The translations under genes were made by a program, and so were the position numbers. A stretch of DNA of 64,000 bases from the NCBI RefSeq assembly GCF_005405385.1, contig NZ_BJDY01000003.1:62001-126000 (forward strand), written 5' to 3'. This document shows, piece by piece, positions 52,601 through 61,249 of the stretch (position 1 is its first letter; every line of letters begins with the position of its first letter). The notes under the pieces were generated by a model that saw only the letters and a program-made list of their open reading frames with translations, was not told the DNA's origin and did not search any database. Source of the stretch: Lactiplantibacillus mudanjiangensis (lineage in GTDB: Bacteria > Bacillota > Bacilli > Lactobacillales > Lactobacillaceae).

Positions 52601-52833
52601 ACCTGAGTATTTTCATCGTCGGTGGCGAAGTCTGACCGCATTTGTTTAACTTCACGATCACCGCCAGAAGTGCCACCAAAAAGGGCAAAGCACATCGCAT
52701 CAAAAATCGTTGTTTTACCAGCTCCCGTCTTGCCGCTAATTAGGAATACAGGGAAATCGTTGAATTTGGTAAAATCAATCGTTTGATGCCGATAAGGCCC
52801 AAAATAGTCTAAGGTTAAGGTTAAGGGTCGCAT
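49696..52833 (-). CDS. sbcC: Exonuclease SbcC
   Basis: 1045 residues. The SMC-like ATPase arm of the SbcCD nuclease. Walker A SGKTGAGKTTI (about 34-44), long coiled coils rich in Ala and Gln, the zinc-hook CPVCG (near the middle), then the signature LSGGESF and Walker B ALFIDEGFGSLD near the C-terminus. SbcCD opens hairpins and cuts long palindromes at replication forks. It follows sbcD by 4 bp, with the ribosome site AAGGAGG inside the end of sbcD. Confidence 0.97.
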   Translation of the reverse strand: MRPLTLTLDYFGPYRHQTIDFTKFNDFPVFLISGKTGAGKTTIFDAMCFALFGGTSGGDREVKQMRSDFATDDENTQVSFTFEHQQRTYEIVREPEQIIAKKRGTGTHKQIAKVSLTVFDEAGQEIEQFVKVNAVQNYIRDLLQLTREQFAQIVLLPQGQFRQFLMANSDDKEKVLRDIFGTRLYSRWSLQLRQQLKQAQATNAAATQTLQTYQHQLTWADLSADDAAALAPQAAVDQKMIEQAAQTQQQSELAIALKTAKTALEKAQADEQAGKALEQQQIELTRLQEEQHQLMAQAPTIDQQRDQIATLEWAQQLAPTLKQLTSAQTQVTQQTATQQQLATKMAQVTAALQDAQVTIKQYQAQADGASERQTLITTLTTAQAVYEQVAQTQAALQRAEIVAQQAQALPAKLAAQIDQLTTQQTTLTQTSATLPTLLKQAAQLTSRARDLEAVTTQVAAVVQQQQVVAKQKAAVQAQATMVTTQTIQAQQALAHYQQLDSDWAQAQIAILSQRLKPGTPCPVCGATSHPQPASTSAVTITEDDLKTAQTDSTAAAAQQAAAESQLTSLTTQYEAGQAQLQELMATLKTVATDKLALTCTTLSQVRADLAQIQTQVATDQATNQTAQTVAQQAHDQLPALAQQLTDLTKQQQQATDQVTTAQQKVVQLKQQLADQQARLSPEFATLAELQTHLQHLKQAQQQYEQGHADAQATQQQLSEQQAALKAQQTSTAQYLTTAQTTVTETMATLTTAMQAQWEAVDLDRLTTLVNQNDQLAQLRQQVQTYEQRTAQLAGQLAAIQKNIGDQPAPDLAQLAAATQAASATATQVEQQYYDLTQQLQHNQQLVQQMQATLAQVKTQQADLAQLAELSAVANGTGQQKLSLERFVLQTYLQKVLIVANPRLQQLTGGRYQFQLEAAVGTHRNGTGLEINVYDDNAGKVRSVHTLSGGESFIAALSLALALAEVIQAQAGGIKIDALFIDEGFGSLDEEALAMAMEALQTVEGQSRMIGIISHVSELEEQLPAQLQVIPNGNGESHIEYQLSFD

Positions 52834-52837
52834 GGGT

Positions 52838-53956
52838 TTAGTCCTCCTTGGTCGCAGCAGTTAGCGCGTTTTGTGCCCAGTGCTGTTGCTGTTTCGTCAG
52901 TGTTTCATCTGTCGTTTGTTTGAAAAAATCTGCCATTAGTAACATTGGATCTAGACTCGGGTCGATTTCGGTAATCTGATTATCTGTCACAACCGGGCCA
53001 TTGACCCGTTCTAGATTGATAATATTAGGGTAAATTTCCCGCAACACGGCCATCACATTAGGAATGACTTGCCGATCAGTTAACTGAATGGACAAGTAGT
53101 CATCCTGCGCCTGCTGCTGATAAAAAGCTGGCGTGGTTAAGTCATCAAAGCTGCCTTTTAAGATTCGAACATCTCGTAACGGCGTCAACGGTTTAAAAGT
53201 CGCTTCAAATGGATCGGTGTCGACAATCCAAACACCTTTGGTTTGCGTTGCTTCTGAAATTGAAAACTTCACTGGTGAGCCGCTATAACGAACGCGGTCC
53301 GCATGTAACGCATCTTTACCGTGCAAATGACCAAGTGCCACATAATCAAATGGCGCCAATAGATCAACGGGAATCGCATTGAGTCCCCCAACCGTAACTT
53401 GCGTTTCTGAATCCACATGGGTACTCCCCGCGGCAAAAAAATGCGCGATTAAAACCTGCTTTTTATCAAGATCGAATTGAGCCTGCATCGCCGTCACTAG
53501 CTTTTCCATCGCTTGTTGCACCGTGCGAATACTATCATCTTCAAAATAATGCCGCGCTTCAAATGGTTCAAAATAGGGTAACAAGAAAAACTGTGTATCG
53601 CCCAACACAACTGGTGTCAACGCTTGACTGACTTTCGTATTCAAATAAAAATCCGTGGCGGCAAACCAAGCACTCCCCGTTCGTAACCGTGGGGCACTGT
53701 CGTGATTCCCACTAATCGCTAACAACGGCAAATGATGTTTTAAGTTCAAATCCATCAACATGCTATTCAGTTGCTGCACCGCCGCTTCACTTGGCACCGC
53801 ACGATCATATAAATCACCGGCAATGACAACGGCATCAACTTTTTCTTGTACCGCAAGTTGGACGATTTGTTCATAGGCCGCTTGCTGTTCCGCCTGTAAA
53901 TTAAATCCATGGAGCTGTTTACCTAAATGCCAATCAGCTGTATGTAAAAACCGCAT
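52838..53956 (-). CDS. sbcD: Exonuclease SbcD
   Basis: 372 residues, usual length. The nuclease subunit of SbcCD. Metallophosphoesterase motifs are complete: HTADWHLG, IAGDLYDR, SGNHD, an AHFF segment with a metal-binding His, and GHLHG. It is the first gene of the two-gene operon. Confidence 0.97.
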   Translation of the reverse strand: MRFLHTADWHLGKQLHGFNLQAEQQAAYEQIVQLAVQEKVDAVVIAGDLYDRAVPSEAAVQQLNSMLMDLNLKHHLPLLAISGNHDSAPRLRTGSAWFAATDFYLNTKVSQALTPVVLGDTQFFLLPYFEPFEARHYFEDDSIRTVQQAMEKLVTAMQAQFDLDKKQVLIAHFFAAGSTHVDSETQVTVGGLNAIPVDLLAPFDYVALGHLHGKDALHADRVRYSGSPVKFSISEATQTKGVWIVDTDPFEATFKPLTPLRDVRILKGSFDDLTTPAFYQQQAQDDYLSIQLTDRQVIPNVMAVLREIYPNIINLERVNGPVVTDNQITEIDPSLDPMLLMADFFKQTTDETLTKQQQHWAQNALTAATKED

Positions 53957-54171
53957 GTGATGGCCTCCTCAATAAAGTTGTTTGCTTTTCATTATAAAAC
54001 ATCGATGCTCGTTACGGGCAAGGTTAGTTCGTAATTAACTTAAACCTGACAACCATCCTCAAATTTGTTCAATTCATTCATTACTTGAGCATTTCTGTCC
54101 ACATCAGATTAAAATTATCGTAGAATAGAAATGTAACTGCAATACTATTCTAAAAAGGGAGCGTGAATTTC

Positions 54172-54822
54172 ATGCGCAAGTATTTCGCCGAATTTCTCGG
54201 CACCTTCATGCTAGTCTTTCTCGGGACTGGCGCCGTCGTCATTGGTAAAGGCGACGTGTTAACGATTGGGTTAGCCTTCGGGTTAGCGATCACTGTTTCA
54301 GCTTATGCCTTCGGTGGTATCTCAGGCGGTCACTTTAACCCGGCTGTAACCACGGCTATGTTGATTAATCGCCGGATTGGCATCCAAGATGCTTTAGGTT
54401 ACATTGTTAGTCAAATCTTAGGTGCAATTGTCGCATCAGCTGCCATTCGCAGCTTCGTTAGTGCCTTGGGCTTAGCAACCAACTCATTAGGTCAAACTGA
54501 TTTCACCAAGATTAACAGTGGGATGGCTTTCTTCATTGAAGCTTTAGTCACCTTCCTGTTCTTAATGGTGATCTTAAATGTCACTAGTGACGAACATGGG
54601 AATGGCCAATTTGCTGGCTTAACCATTGGGGTTACATTAGCTTTCCTCATTATCGTAGCCTTAAACCTAACTGGTGGGTCATTGAATCCTGCCCGTTCGA
54701 TTGGTCCAGCTATCTTCGCTGGCGGCACCGCCATCTCACATCTTTGGGTCTACATCTTAGCACCCGAAGTTGGCGCAATTCTGGCCGCTTACTGCTCACG
54801 GTTTTTAGGTAGTGAATATTAA
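54172..54822 (+). CDS. Aquaporin-type MIP channel
   Basis: 216 residues from the ATG at 54172 (GGGAG 10 bases upstream; the GTG at 54163 is too close). Six membrane segments and both pore motifs are present: GGHFNPAVT and GGSLNPARS. Ser rather than Asp after the second NPAR argues for a water or small-solute aquaporin rather than a glycerol channel. The glycerol facilitator in the same window has NPARD. Single gene with a terminator. Confidence 0.9.
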   Translation: MRKYFAEFLGTFMLVFLGTGAVVIGKGDVLTIGLAFGLAITVSAYAFGGISGGHFNPAVTTAMLINRRIGIQDALGYIVSQILGAIVASAAIRSFVSALGLATNSLGQTDFTKINSGMAFFIEALVTFLFLMVILNVTSDEHGNGQFAGLTIGVTLAFLIIVALNLTGGSLNPARSIGPAIFAGGTAISHLWVYILAPEVGAILAAYCSRFLGSEY

Positions 54823-54834
54823 ACGCTTCTAGTT

Positions 54835-54866
54835 AGACTTCTGGCCTCGGCTGGAAGTCTTTTTTT
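54835..54866 (+). terminator. Intrinsic terminator of the aquaporin gene
   Basis: AGACTTC pairs with GAAGTCT with a partly paired inner stem, followed by a run of T. Confidence 0.82.
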
Positions 54867-54891
54867 ATCTCACGACTGACGGTCGTTGTGT

Positions 54892-55231
54892 TAAATGAGT
54901 CACCTACGCCAGCCAGCGATTCTGCCGGCTGTGGGACCAGCGCCATCACTGGCTGGCTCCGGTTGTATTGCGAATATCAATCAATTTCGTAATCACCATC
55001 ATAACCGAGAATGAGTCCACATTGAGCCCAGCCGTGGGAATCTCTTAGCGACTTATCGCTTAGAGATTGGCGCTTTTGAAACACGGGCCTGGTGGTTCAA
55101 AACGACGGTTCAGACCGCATTTTGGCTGAACCGGTCCGCCCACAGCGTTCCGGCTCAAGGTGGGCGAACGGTAGGTGGCAAGTCGATCTAGTTTTAGTTG
55201 CTGGACACTTATCATATCAACGATTGTAAGC
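54892..55231 (-). repeat. Intergenic palindromic repeat, copy H (reverse, palindrome 2 shortened, ends lost)
   Basis: Palindrome 1 is complete. Palindrome 2 keeps only the outer arms, CCAGCCAGCGAT and ATCACTGGCTGG, with a short centre. The conserved subterminal stretch ending ATCAACGATTGTAAGC is present, but the CTTTCAACCTTTAG terminus is missing, replaced by the aarF terminator. Between convergent aquaporin and aarF-family genes. Confidence 0.82.
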
Positions 55232-55261
55232 AAAAAAACGACTAACCACCGCTAGTCGTTT
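55231..55261 (-). terminator. Intrinsic terminator of the aarF-family gene
   Basis: AACGACTA pairs with TAGTCGTT around an 8-nt loop, with seven A residues on the left forming the minus-strand T tract. Confidence 0.8.
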
Positions 55262-55265
55262 CCGC

Positions 55266-57011
55266 TTACTGTTTGTGTCGCCAATGCCGATACCACGAAT
55301 GCAGTGTGCCAATGGCGAGACCAATAATCACGATCACCGCCGTGACATAACCAAAGATCCCAATGTTAGTAATCCAATTGTTGTCAGGATGACTCTGAAC
55401 TAGCAACGAAGACCCGACAATCAATGCCGCTAAGATTACGGCCAATACCACTTTATTCACCATCGAATCAATCTGATCAATGAATTGTTTGCGATGAGAA
55501 AAAACAATATTCACTCGCGTTTGGCCATTTTCAAACGTATCTAAAGCCGATAATAACCGTGACGGTAACTTCGGCGTATCTCGTAGCCCTTGCAAGGTCG
55601 CTAATGCCCCATCCTCAAGCTCCTGACGTAAATCAAAATGTTCTCGCATATATTTACGTGCAAATGGGCGCGCCACATCCATCATCGACAAACTTGGATC
55701 AAGCATTTCAACGATCCCTTCAATGGTGCCAAAAGCTTTTCCCAGCATGGTAACAGCCGGATTAACTTGAATATTATTCGTTCGGCAAACTTTTACCATT
55801 TCAAATAGCAAGCCTTGAAAATCAATATCACCCAAACCAGAATTATAATATTGACTTAAAAACGGTGCTAATGCACTAAAGAACGCTTCTTCATCAACTT
55901 CACCAGTCCGGTTAGAGATCGCTAGAATCGCCCGCCCCACTTGGCGCGTATTCTCAGTAGTCACCGCAATGACCACATTGGCAATACCAGCCATTAAAGC
56001 CGGACTAATGGAACCCATCATGCCAAAATCCAAATAAACCAGCCGGTACGGTGGCAATGTTTCTCGATGAATATGCCCAGTTTTTCGCTTAGCTGGCGTA
56101 TGATAACCCATATCTTGTGGTTTTAATTCCCGTAATAAAATATTCCCCGGATGAGGATCAGCATGAAAAAAACCATCCTCAAAAACTTGTTTTAAAAAGT
56201 TGGTCACCAAGGTATGGGCCAAATAACGCCGTTCATCATCGTATTGATGATCGTCATTTAAATCCGCATCATTAAGTGTCGCCATAAAATGTTGGATGCT
56301 CGTACCGGCCATGTATTGGTTAACTAAAACTTTTTGCGTACTATAATCGCCATAGACTTTGGGCACTTGAATAATATCTTGTCGATTATTTAACCGATAA
56401 AAGCGCGTCCCATTCTTCACTTCAATGCTAGTATCCAATTCATTAAACAGTGATCGCTTAATTTCAGCGACCATTTCGCGTAAATCAATCACGGAAGATT
56501 CTGGAATATAGCGTAACAATGGCAAGGCCCGTTCAAATAGCGAAATATCCAAGGCCACTTCAGCGTCAATACCGGGATGTTGGACTTTCACAACCACTTT
56601 TTGCCCATTGAGCAACGTCGCATGATGGGTCTGTCCCATCGATGCCGAGGCAAAAGGTTCCTCATCAAAACTGGCAAACATCTCGGCCATCGTTTTACCC
56701 GTTTGGGTTTCAATGGTTTGTTTAACGGTCTCAAAAGGATCACGTTTCACATTATCTTGTAATTTTTTGAACTCATTAGCAAATGCGGGCTTCACGATAT
56801 CCGTCCGTGAAGACAAAATTTGACCGATTTTAATAAATGTCGGCCCCAATTCTTCAAAAGCCAGGCGGACTTGTTGCGGATGCTTTTGCCGCGCTAAATT
56901 ACTGAGCACATTGTACTGTCGTAGCACACTAAGGATCGTGCGAAACCGTGTATGACGATTCTGGTTAGCCTGCCACGTTGGCGGCGTTGGTTCATTGGCA
57001 TTCGTGGTCAT
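55266..57011 (-). CDS. AarF/UbiB-family atypical kinase
   Basis: 581 residues. The UbiB signature KxGQ is seen in FIKIGQILSSRTD, the Ala-rich-loop equivalent in SASMGQTHHA, the ATP-binding Lys in VVKVQHPG, the catalytic loop in FFHADPHPGNIL and the metal-binding DFG in LDFGMMG. The C-terminus has two membrane segments (about 500-525 and 540-565). UbiB relatives support isoprenoid quinone synthesis or transport; in this organism menaquinone or another isoprenoid may be involved. Single gene. Confidence 0.9.
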   Translation of the reverse strand: MTTNANEPTPPTWQANQNRHTRFRTILSVLRQYNVLSNLARQKHPQQVRLAFEELGPTFIKIGQILSSRTDIVKPAFANEFKKLQDNVKRDPFETVKQTIETQTGKTMAEMFASFDEEPFASASMGQTHHATLLNGQKVVVKVQHPGIDAEVALDISLFERALPLLRYIPESSVIDLREMVAEIKRSLFNELDTSIEVKNGTRFYRLNNRQDIIQVPKVYGDYSTQKVLVNQYMAGTSIQHFMATLNDADLNDDHQYDDERRYLAHTLVTNFLKQVFEDGFFHADPHPGNILLRELKPQDMGYHTPAKRKTGHIHRETLPPYRLVYLDFGMMGSISPALMAGIANVVIAVTTENTRQVGRAILAISNRTGEVDEEAFFSALAPFLSQYYNSGLGDIDFQGLLFEMVKVCRTNNIQVNPAVTMLGKAFGTIEGIVEMLDPSLSMMDVARPFARKYMREHFDLRQELEDGALATLQGLRDTPKLPSRLLSALDTFENGQTRVNIVFSHRKQFIDQIDSMVNKVVLAVILAALIVGSSLLVQSHPDNNWITNIGIFGYVTAVIVIIGLAIGTLHSWYRHWRHKQ

Positions 57012-57149
57012 CTCAATACCTGCTTTCTGCGCACATAATCTAATTCCATTATCTAACTTTCTGACTGAATACGCACTAGCAATTTTACTTTTTTCAAAAA
57101 AGTCGTTGACAAATTCTTTTTCCGGCGTTAAATTATAAACACATTAAAA

Positions 57150-57451
57150 ACAGATTAACAAAGCGCGTTGAGAAACACAGTAAATTAACGATTCAGGGCT
57201 AAGCGAGTGTCAGATTGGTGAAAGGACATCCCAGAATCTTAATTGAAAATCAGTTTCGAGCGACTGTTGCGAAACCCTTCGGCTAGCGACAGGTGGGTGC
57301 TCCCATTATTGAGCCAGGGTATCGTTAGTGACCGGTCACTAGCCGTACCTGTGAGGTTGTTATTGTGAAATAGCAACAAAGCTAAGGTGGTAACGCGTTT
57401 TTAAACGTCCTGGTGAACTGAATGCAAATTCAGTTGCTAGGACGTTTTTTT
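57150..57451 (+). promoter_or_regulatory. T-box leader of brnQ with terminator
   Basis: The T-box core AAGGTGGTAACGCG (57384-57397) matches 12 of 14 positions of the family consensus. The UGGU in it should pair with an ACCA tRNA end (discriminator A). Stem I features (GGTGAAAG distal loop, GAATCTTAATT specifier region near 57232-57250) lie upstream, and a strong terminator (57403-57451) pairs AAACGTCC with GGACGTTT. The specifier could be read as ATC (Ile), CTT or TTA (Leu). Confidence 0.87.
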
Positions 57452-57482
57452 GTTAATCGAGACTATTTTGGAGGTTTTACAT

Positions 57483-58874
57483 ATGCTAGATAAAGTTCAA
57501 AAACGACACTTAACCAAACGCGATTACGTCACGTTGAGCTCCATGATTTTCGCCCTATTCTTTGGCGCTGGAAATTTAATTTTCCCCTTACACCTCGGAC
57601 AATTAGCCGGTAGCCACTGGGGCATGGCCGCCGTCGGGTTCTTAGTGACTGCCGTGTTACTGCCACTTCTTTCGGTCCTCGCCGTTTGTGTTACCAAATC
57701 AAAAGGCGTCTACGATATCGGTAAACCACTTGGCACCACTTTTGCGATCGTCTTCATGGTCCTGATCCACTTTACGATCGGCCCTTTCTTTGGAACGCCC
57801 CGGACGGCCACGGTTTCATTCACGGTTGGGTTAGCCCCCTTCTTCCCGGCTAAATATCAAACCGTCGCTTTACTTATTTTCTCAGCAGTCTTCTTCGGTT
57901 TAGCCTATTACTTATCATTGGAACAACACAAAATCATGAATCGTGTTGGTAAATTATTGAATCCATTATTCTTGCTCTTATTAGTCGTTATCTTCTTCGT
58001 TGCTTTCAGCAGTCCACTCGCGCATGCCGGCAATACCACCGCCACAGCTGCCTATCAAACGGCTGGGTTTACCAACGGGTTTTTGCAAGGTTACAACACG
58101 ATGGACGCACTTGCCGGATTAGCGCTTGGTGTCACCATCGTTACTGCCGTTCAATTTATGGGGCAAAAAGATCCTAACAAGGCTGCTTGGGTCACTGCGC
58201 GCGCTGGCTTATTCTCGATGACTTTTGAAGGGCTTATCTACGTCTTATTAATCTTGTTAGGTGCCCAATCATTAGGCATGTTTAAGCTATCCGACAATGG
58301 TGGCGTGGCCTTCAACCAAATCGTCAATCATTACATGGGGACTTTTGGTCAAGCCGTTTTAGCGGTACTAATCATCACCACTTGTTTAACGACGGCAATC
58401 GGCTTAGTCGCTGCCTTCGCCCAAGATTTCCACAAACACTTTGGTTTCTTAAGTTATAAAGCATGGTTACGGATCACTTGTTTAGCCTCGTTTTTAACCG
58501 CCAATATCGGCTTGAACCAAATCATCGCCTGGTCAACGCCAGTCTTGATGTTCTTATACCCATTGGCAATGGCTTTAATCTTCTTATCCATCTTGTCGCC
58601 ATTATTTCACCAAGCACCAGTCGTCTATCGTTGGGTCGTTGTCTTCACAGTGGTGCCAGCTGTCTTTGACATGGTCGCCGCTTTCCCAGCCGTTGTGAGT
58701 CAAAGCGCTTTAGGCTTAGCCATGGCCCACATTCAATCGTATATGCCACTTGCATCCAGCGGCATGGACTGGTTAGTTCCAGCCTTGGTTGGGGCAGTCT
58801 TAGGAACCGGACACTATTTACTCTTGCAACGTACCAAAAACCATGCCGTTAATCCCGTTGGTAATCATAATTAA
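57483..58874 (+). CDS. brnQ: Branched-chain amino acid carrier (BrnQ)
   Basis: 463 residues from the ATG at 57483 (GGAGG 8 bases upstream). About twelve membrane segments. The N-terminal family motif MIFALFFGAGNLIFPLHLG is intact. It imports leucine, isoleucine and valine with a cation. The T-box leader means transcription continues when a branched-chain tRNA is uncharged. Confidence 0.94.
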   Translation: MLDKVQKRHLTKRDYVTLSSMIFALFFGAGNLIFPLHLGQLAGSHWGMAAVGFLVTAVLLPLLSVLAVCVTKSKGVYDIGKPLGTTFAIVFMVLIHFTIGPFFGTPRTATVSFTVGLAPFFPAKYQTVALLIFSAVFFGLAYYLSLEQHKIMNRVGKLLNPLFLLLLVVIFFVAFSSPLAHAGNTTATAAYQTAGFTNGFLQGYNTMDALAGLALGVTIVTAVQFMGQKDPNKAAWVTARAGLFSMTFEGLIYVLLILLGAQSLGMFKLSDNGGVAFNQIVNHYMGTFGQAVLAVLIITTCLTTAIGLVAAFAQDFHKHFGFLSYKAWLRITCLASFLTANIGLNQIIAWSTPVLMFLYPLAMALIFLSILSPLFHQAPVVYRWVVVFTVVPAVFDMVAAFPAVVSQSALGLAMAHIQSYMPLASSGMDWLVPALVGAVLGTGHYLLLQRTKNHAVNPVGNHN

Positions 58875-58884
58875 GCCGTTTATT

Positions 58885-58923
58885 AAAAATGCACTTGTCA
58901 GCAATTGACGAGCGCATTTTTTT
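58885..58923. terminator. Bidirectional terminator after brnQ
   Basis: AAAAATGC pairs with GCATTTTT and GTCA with TGAC around a short loop, between convergent brnQ and the hicB-like gene. Confidence 0.82.
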
Positions 58924-58928
58924 GGCGT

Positions 58929-59201
58929 TTAAACCTGTCCAATTTCTACCTCAACTAAGGTCACAATCGTTGGTGCACTTACCACTGGCAAATGCGTCTC
59001 GCTAGCCGGAACCTCTTTACCACGTACGATCAGTTCACTGGCCGCTAGTCCCATGTAAGTCCGAGCTTGGCGCATGCCATCGGCCACAGAACGACCTTGC
59101 GTTTCACCTTGAAAGGCTGGAATTTCGACTAAATAAGGTGTCGGCTGATTCGCCGGCACGTAACTCATAATTACGGGATAAACCCGCCATGTTTCCGTCA
59201 T
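58929..59201 (-). CDS. HicB-like protein (orphan antitoxin-type fold)
   Basis: 90 residues from the ATG at 59201 (GGGAG 8 bases upstream). The partial RNase-H fold of HicB antitoxins appears as YPVIMSYVPANQPTPYLVEIPAF, then GETQGRSVADGMRQARTYMG. A classical HicB would also carry a C-terminal DNA-binding domain and sit beside a HicA mRNA-interferase. Neither is present, so it is an orphan or has a different role. Confidence 0.75.
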   Translation of the reverse strand: MTETWRVYPVIMSYVPANQPTPYLVEIPAFQGETQGRSVADGMRQARTYMGLAASELIVRGKEVPASETHLPVVSAPTIVTLVEVEIGQV

Positions 59202-59296
59202 GATACTGTCTCCCAAATTAGGACACTATCCTACCCAACTTAACCATAGCAATCTTAGCCCCAAAAGACGATTAAAAGCGGTTATAATTTTATTGA

Positions 59297-59506
59297 TATA
59301 CCTACGTCAGTCAGTGATTCTACCAGCTATGGGGGACCGTGCCCAGCCGTGGGGGCGCTTAGCGATTTATCGCTTAGAGCCCGGCGCTTTTGAAACGCGG
59401 GTTGAGCGGTTCAAAACGACGGTTAAGACCGCCTTTTGGCTTAACCGGTCCACCCACAGCGTTCCGGCATTGAGTGGGCGAACGACAGGCGACAAGCTGG
59501 TCCAGC
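59297..59506 (-). repeat. Intergenic palindromic repeat, copy I (heavily reduced)
   Basis: The start of palindrome 2 (CCTACGTCAGTCAGTGATTC) is fused directly to the second half of palindrome 1 (CCCAGCCGTGGG onward). It ends near GGCGACAAGCTGG, without terminal repeats. The sequence is more diverged than other copies, for example GGTTAAGACCGCC in place of GGTTCAGACCGC. It lies between the hicB-like and glpF genes, beside the glpF terminator. Confidence 0.75.
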
Positions 59507-59542
59507 TAAAAAAAGCCGCCTCAGTTTACACTGAAAACGACT
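59507..59542 (-). terminator. Probable terminator of the dhaKLM-glpF operon
   Basis: An imperfect stem centred on TCAGT/ACTGA with outer AGCCG/CGACT pairs, and seven A residues on the left forming the minus-strand T tract. Confidence 0.6.
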
Positions 59543-59559
59543 CTTCTAATGAACCAAAT

Positions 59560-60276
59560 CTAATGAAGCCAAGCTTGCAAGCCAGCGGCCAAAATCCCCC
59601 CGACTAACGGGCCACACATCGGGACCCAAGCATAAGCCCAGTTAGCATCAGACTTATTTGGTACAGGTAAGATCGTATAAGCCAACCGTGGCGCCCAGTC
59701 ACGCGCTGGATTAATCGCGAAGCCGGTTGTTCCGCCTAACGTTAACCCAACCACGACGATCAACAACCCCACAATCAACGGTTTCAATCCTTGCGTAAAG
59801 TTACCAAGATTCAATAGTGGGAAGATAAAGAAGAACGTCGCAATCACTTCGCTCAAAAAGTTAAATAACGGATTAGGGATCGCTGGACCTGTCGCAAAGA
59901 TCCCAACACTATTACCATCTGCTGGACTTTTAGCCGCTTTAAAGTGTGGGTAGTATTGAATCATGATCACAACTGCCCCAACGAATGCGCCTAAAAACTG
60001 ACCAACTAGATAAGGTAAAACTTGGGCCCAAGGAAAGAAACCAAATAACGCAAACGCAATTGTGACCGCTGGGTTCAGATGGCCTTGCGACCCAAATTGA
60101 CCAGCAACATACACCCCAAACGTGACGGCTAAGCCCCAGGCTAACGCAATAAACGTCCAGTTTTGGCCTTTTGTGTACGTCTGTTTCAAATTAACGGCCG
60201 CACCACTCCCGACCCCAAAGACAATCAATACCAACGTGCCTAAAAATTCACCTAAAAATCCCTGCATCCCGCTCAC
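59560..60276 (-). CDS. glpF: Glycerol facilitator (GlpF)
   Basis: 238 residues, six membrane segments. Pore motifs are GHLNPAVT and GFAINPARDW; Asp after the second NPAR marks a glycerol channel. It also may pass dihydroxyacetone. It lies 6 bp after dhaM as the last gene of the dihydroxyacetone operon, an order known from other lactic acid bacteria. Confidence 0.94.
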   Translation of the reverse strand: MSGMQGFLGEFLGTLVLIVFGVGSGAAVNLKQTYTKGQNWTFIALAWGLAVTFGVYVAGQFGSQGHLNPAVTIAFALFGFFPWAQVLPYLVGQFLGAFVGAVVIMIQYYPHFKAAKSPADGNSVGIFATGPAIPNPLFNFLSEVIATFFFIFPLLNLGNFTQGLKPLIVGLLIVVVGLTLGGTTGFAINPARDWAPRLAYTILPVPNKSDANWAYAWVPMCGPLVGGILAAGLQAWLH

Positions 60277-60282
60277 CGTTCC

Positions 60283-60651
60283 TTACTTAATTTTAAGTGG
60301 GGCTAATTGTGCTTCGACCGCCGCCAAATCAACGCCAGCCTGTACTAATGACGCGGCTGTATACGCACTTTCGACCAATGCCGTATCGTATAAATGAACC
60401 GTTTTATCGCTCATTTCAATCGCCATTTCTAGGTTCATCTTGGCACTACCTAAGTCATAAAACGCTAATAATTCATCGGCGTCATTGGCGTCAAAAGCCG
60501 CGCTAATCTTGGCCATACTGGTCCCAACTTCTTGATCATCGGTTCCGCCAGCAAAAGTAATCGACACATCGGCGGCGACTTGTTTAATCAAGGTCGTGAC
60601 ACCAGCCGCAATTTCAGGGACATGTGAAACCACCACAATACCTAAACTCAT
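60283..60651 (-). CDS. dhaM: Dihydroxyacetone kinase phosphotransfer subunit DhaM (EIIA domain only)
   Basis: 122 residues. The EIIA-mannose-like domain with the phosphorylated His10 in GIVVVSHVPEIAAG. It takes phosphate from HPr and passes it to ADP bound on DhaL. It lacks the HPr and EI-like extensions of the E. coli protein, as in Lactococcus. It overlaps dhaL by four bases (ATGA). Confidence 0.94.
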   Translation of the reverse strand: MSLGIVVVSHVPEIAAGVTTLIKQVAADVSITFAGGTDDQEVGTSMAKISAAFDANDADELLAFYDLGSAKMNLEMAIEMSDKTVHLYDTALVESAYTAASLVQAGVDLAAVEAQLAPLKIK

Positions 60652-61235
60652 GCTTGTGCCTCCGTTTCTAATAATGCTGTAAACAGATAACCACTAGAAA
60701 CCGCACCAGGATCGAGATGACCAATCGCCCGTTCACCTAAGTAGGAAGCCCGACCTTTTTTCGCAATCATCGGTTTTGTGCTGTCAACGGCCGTGGCAAT
60801 CAATGTCGCATCCAACTTGTCTGCTTGCACAGCGGCGACGACCGGTACCCAAACATCCAGCATGGTCTTGTCACCAGCTTGCGCACCACCACGTTTTTCA
60901 ATCCCAGCTAAAGCCGCCGCAAGTAGTGTCGGTAAATCTGTCGTGCCGGCTTTGCTAGCTTTCGCCATCTCCAAAAAGGCCGTCCCATATAATGGCCCAG
61001 AAGCCCCGCCGACTTTACTAATCAACGCCATCGCTACCGTCTTAAAGACCGTTGTTAAATCCGCATCCGTTTGGGTGGCTAACGCGGCTTGCACCGCGGT
61101 CATCCCACGTGCCATATTATTGCCGTGATCGCCATCACCAATTGGGGTATCCAAGTCACTCAAATACGCCTTATTCGTCGCAATAGCATCACCAAATTTA
61201 GTTAACCAAGTTGTTGCTGCTTGTGCTGTAAACAT
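60648..61235 (-). CDS. dhaL: Dihydroxyacetone kinase ADP-binding subunit DhaL
   Basis: 195 residues from the ATG at 61235, which has AAAGGA 8 bases upstream; two earlier in-frame ATGs lack that spacing. The ADP-magnesium site is TPIGDGDHGNNMARG, followed by GGASGPLYGTAFLEM, GDKTMLDVW and ASYLGERAIGHLDPGA. It holds ADP permanently as a cofactor and transfers phosphate to dihydroxyacetone on DhaK. Confidence 0.95.
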   Translation of the reverse strand: MFTAQAATTWLTKFGDAIATNKAYLSDLDTPIGDGDHGNNMARGMTAVQAALATQTDADLTTVFKTVAMALISKVGGASGPLYGTAFLEMAKASKAGTTDLPTLLAAALAGIEKRGGAQAGDKTMLDVWVPVVAAVQADKLDATLIATAVDSTKPMIAKKGRASYLGERAIGHLDPGAVSSGYLFTALLETEAQA

Positions 61236-61249
61236 TGTCGTCATCCTTT

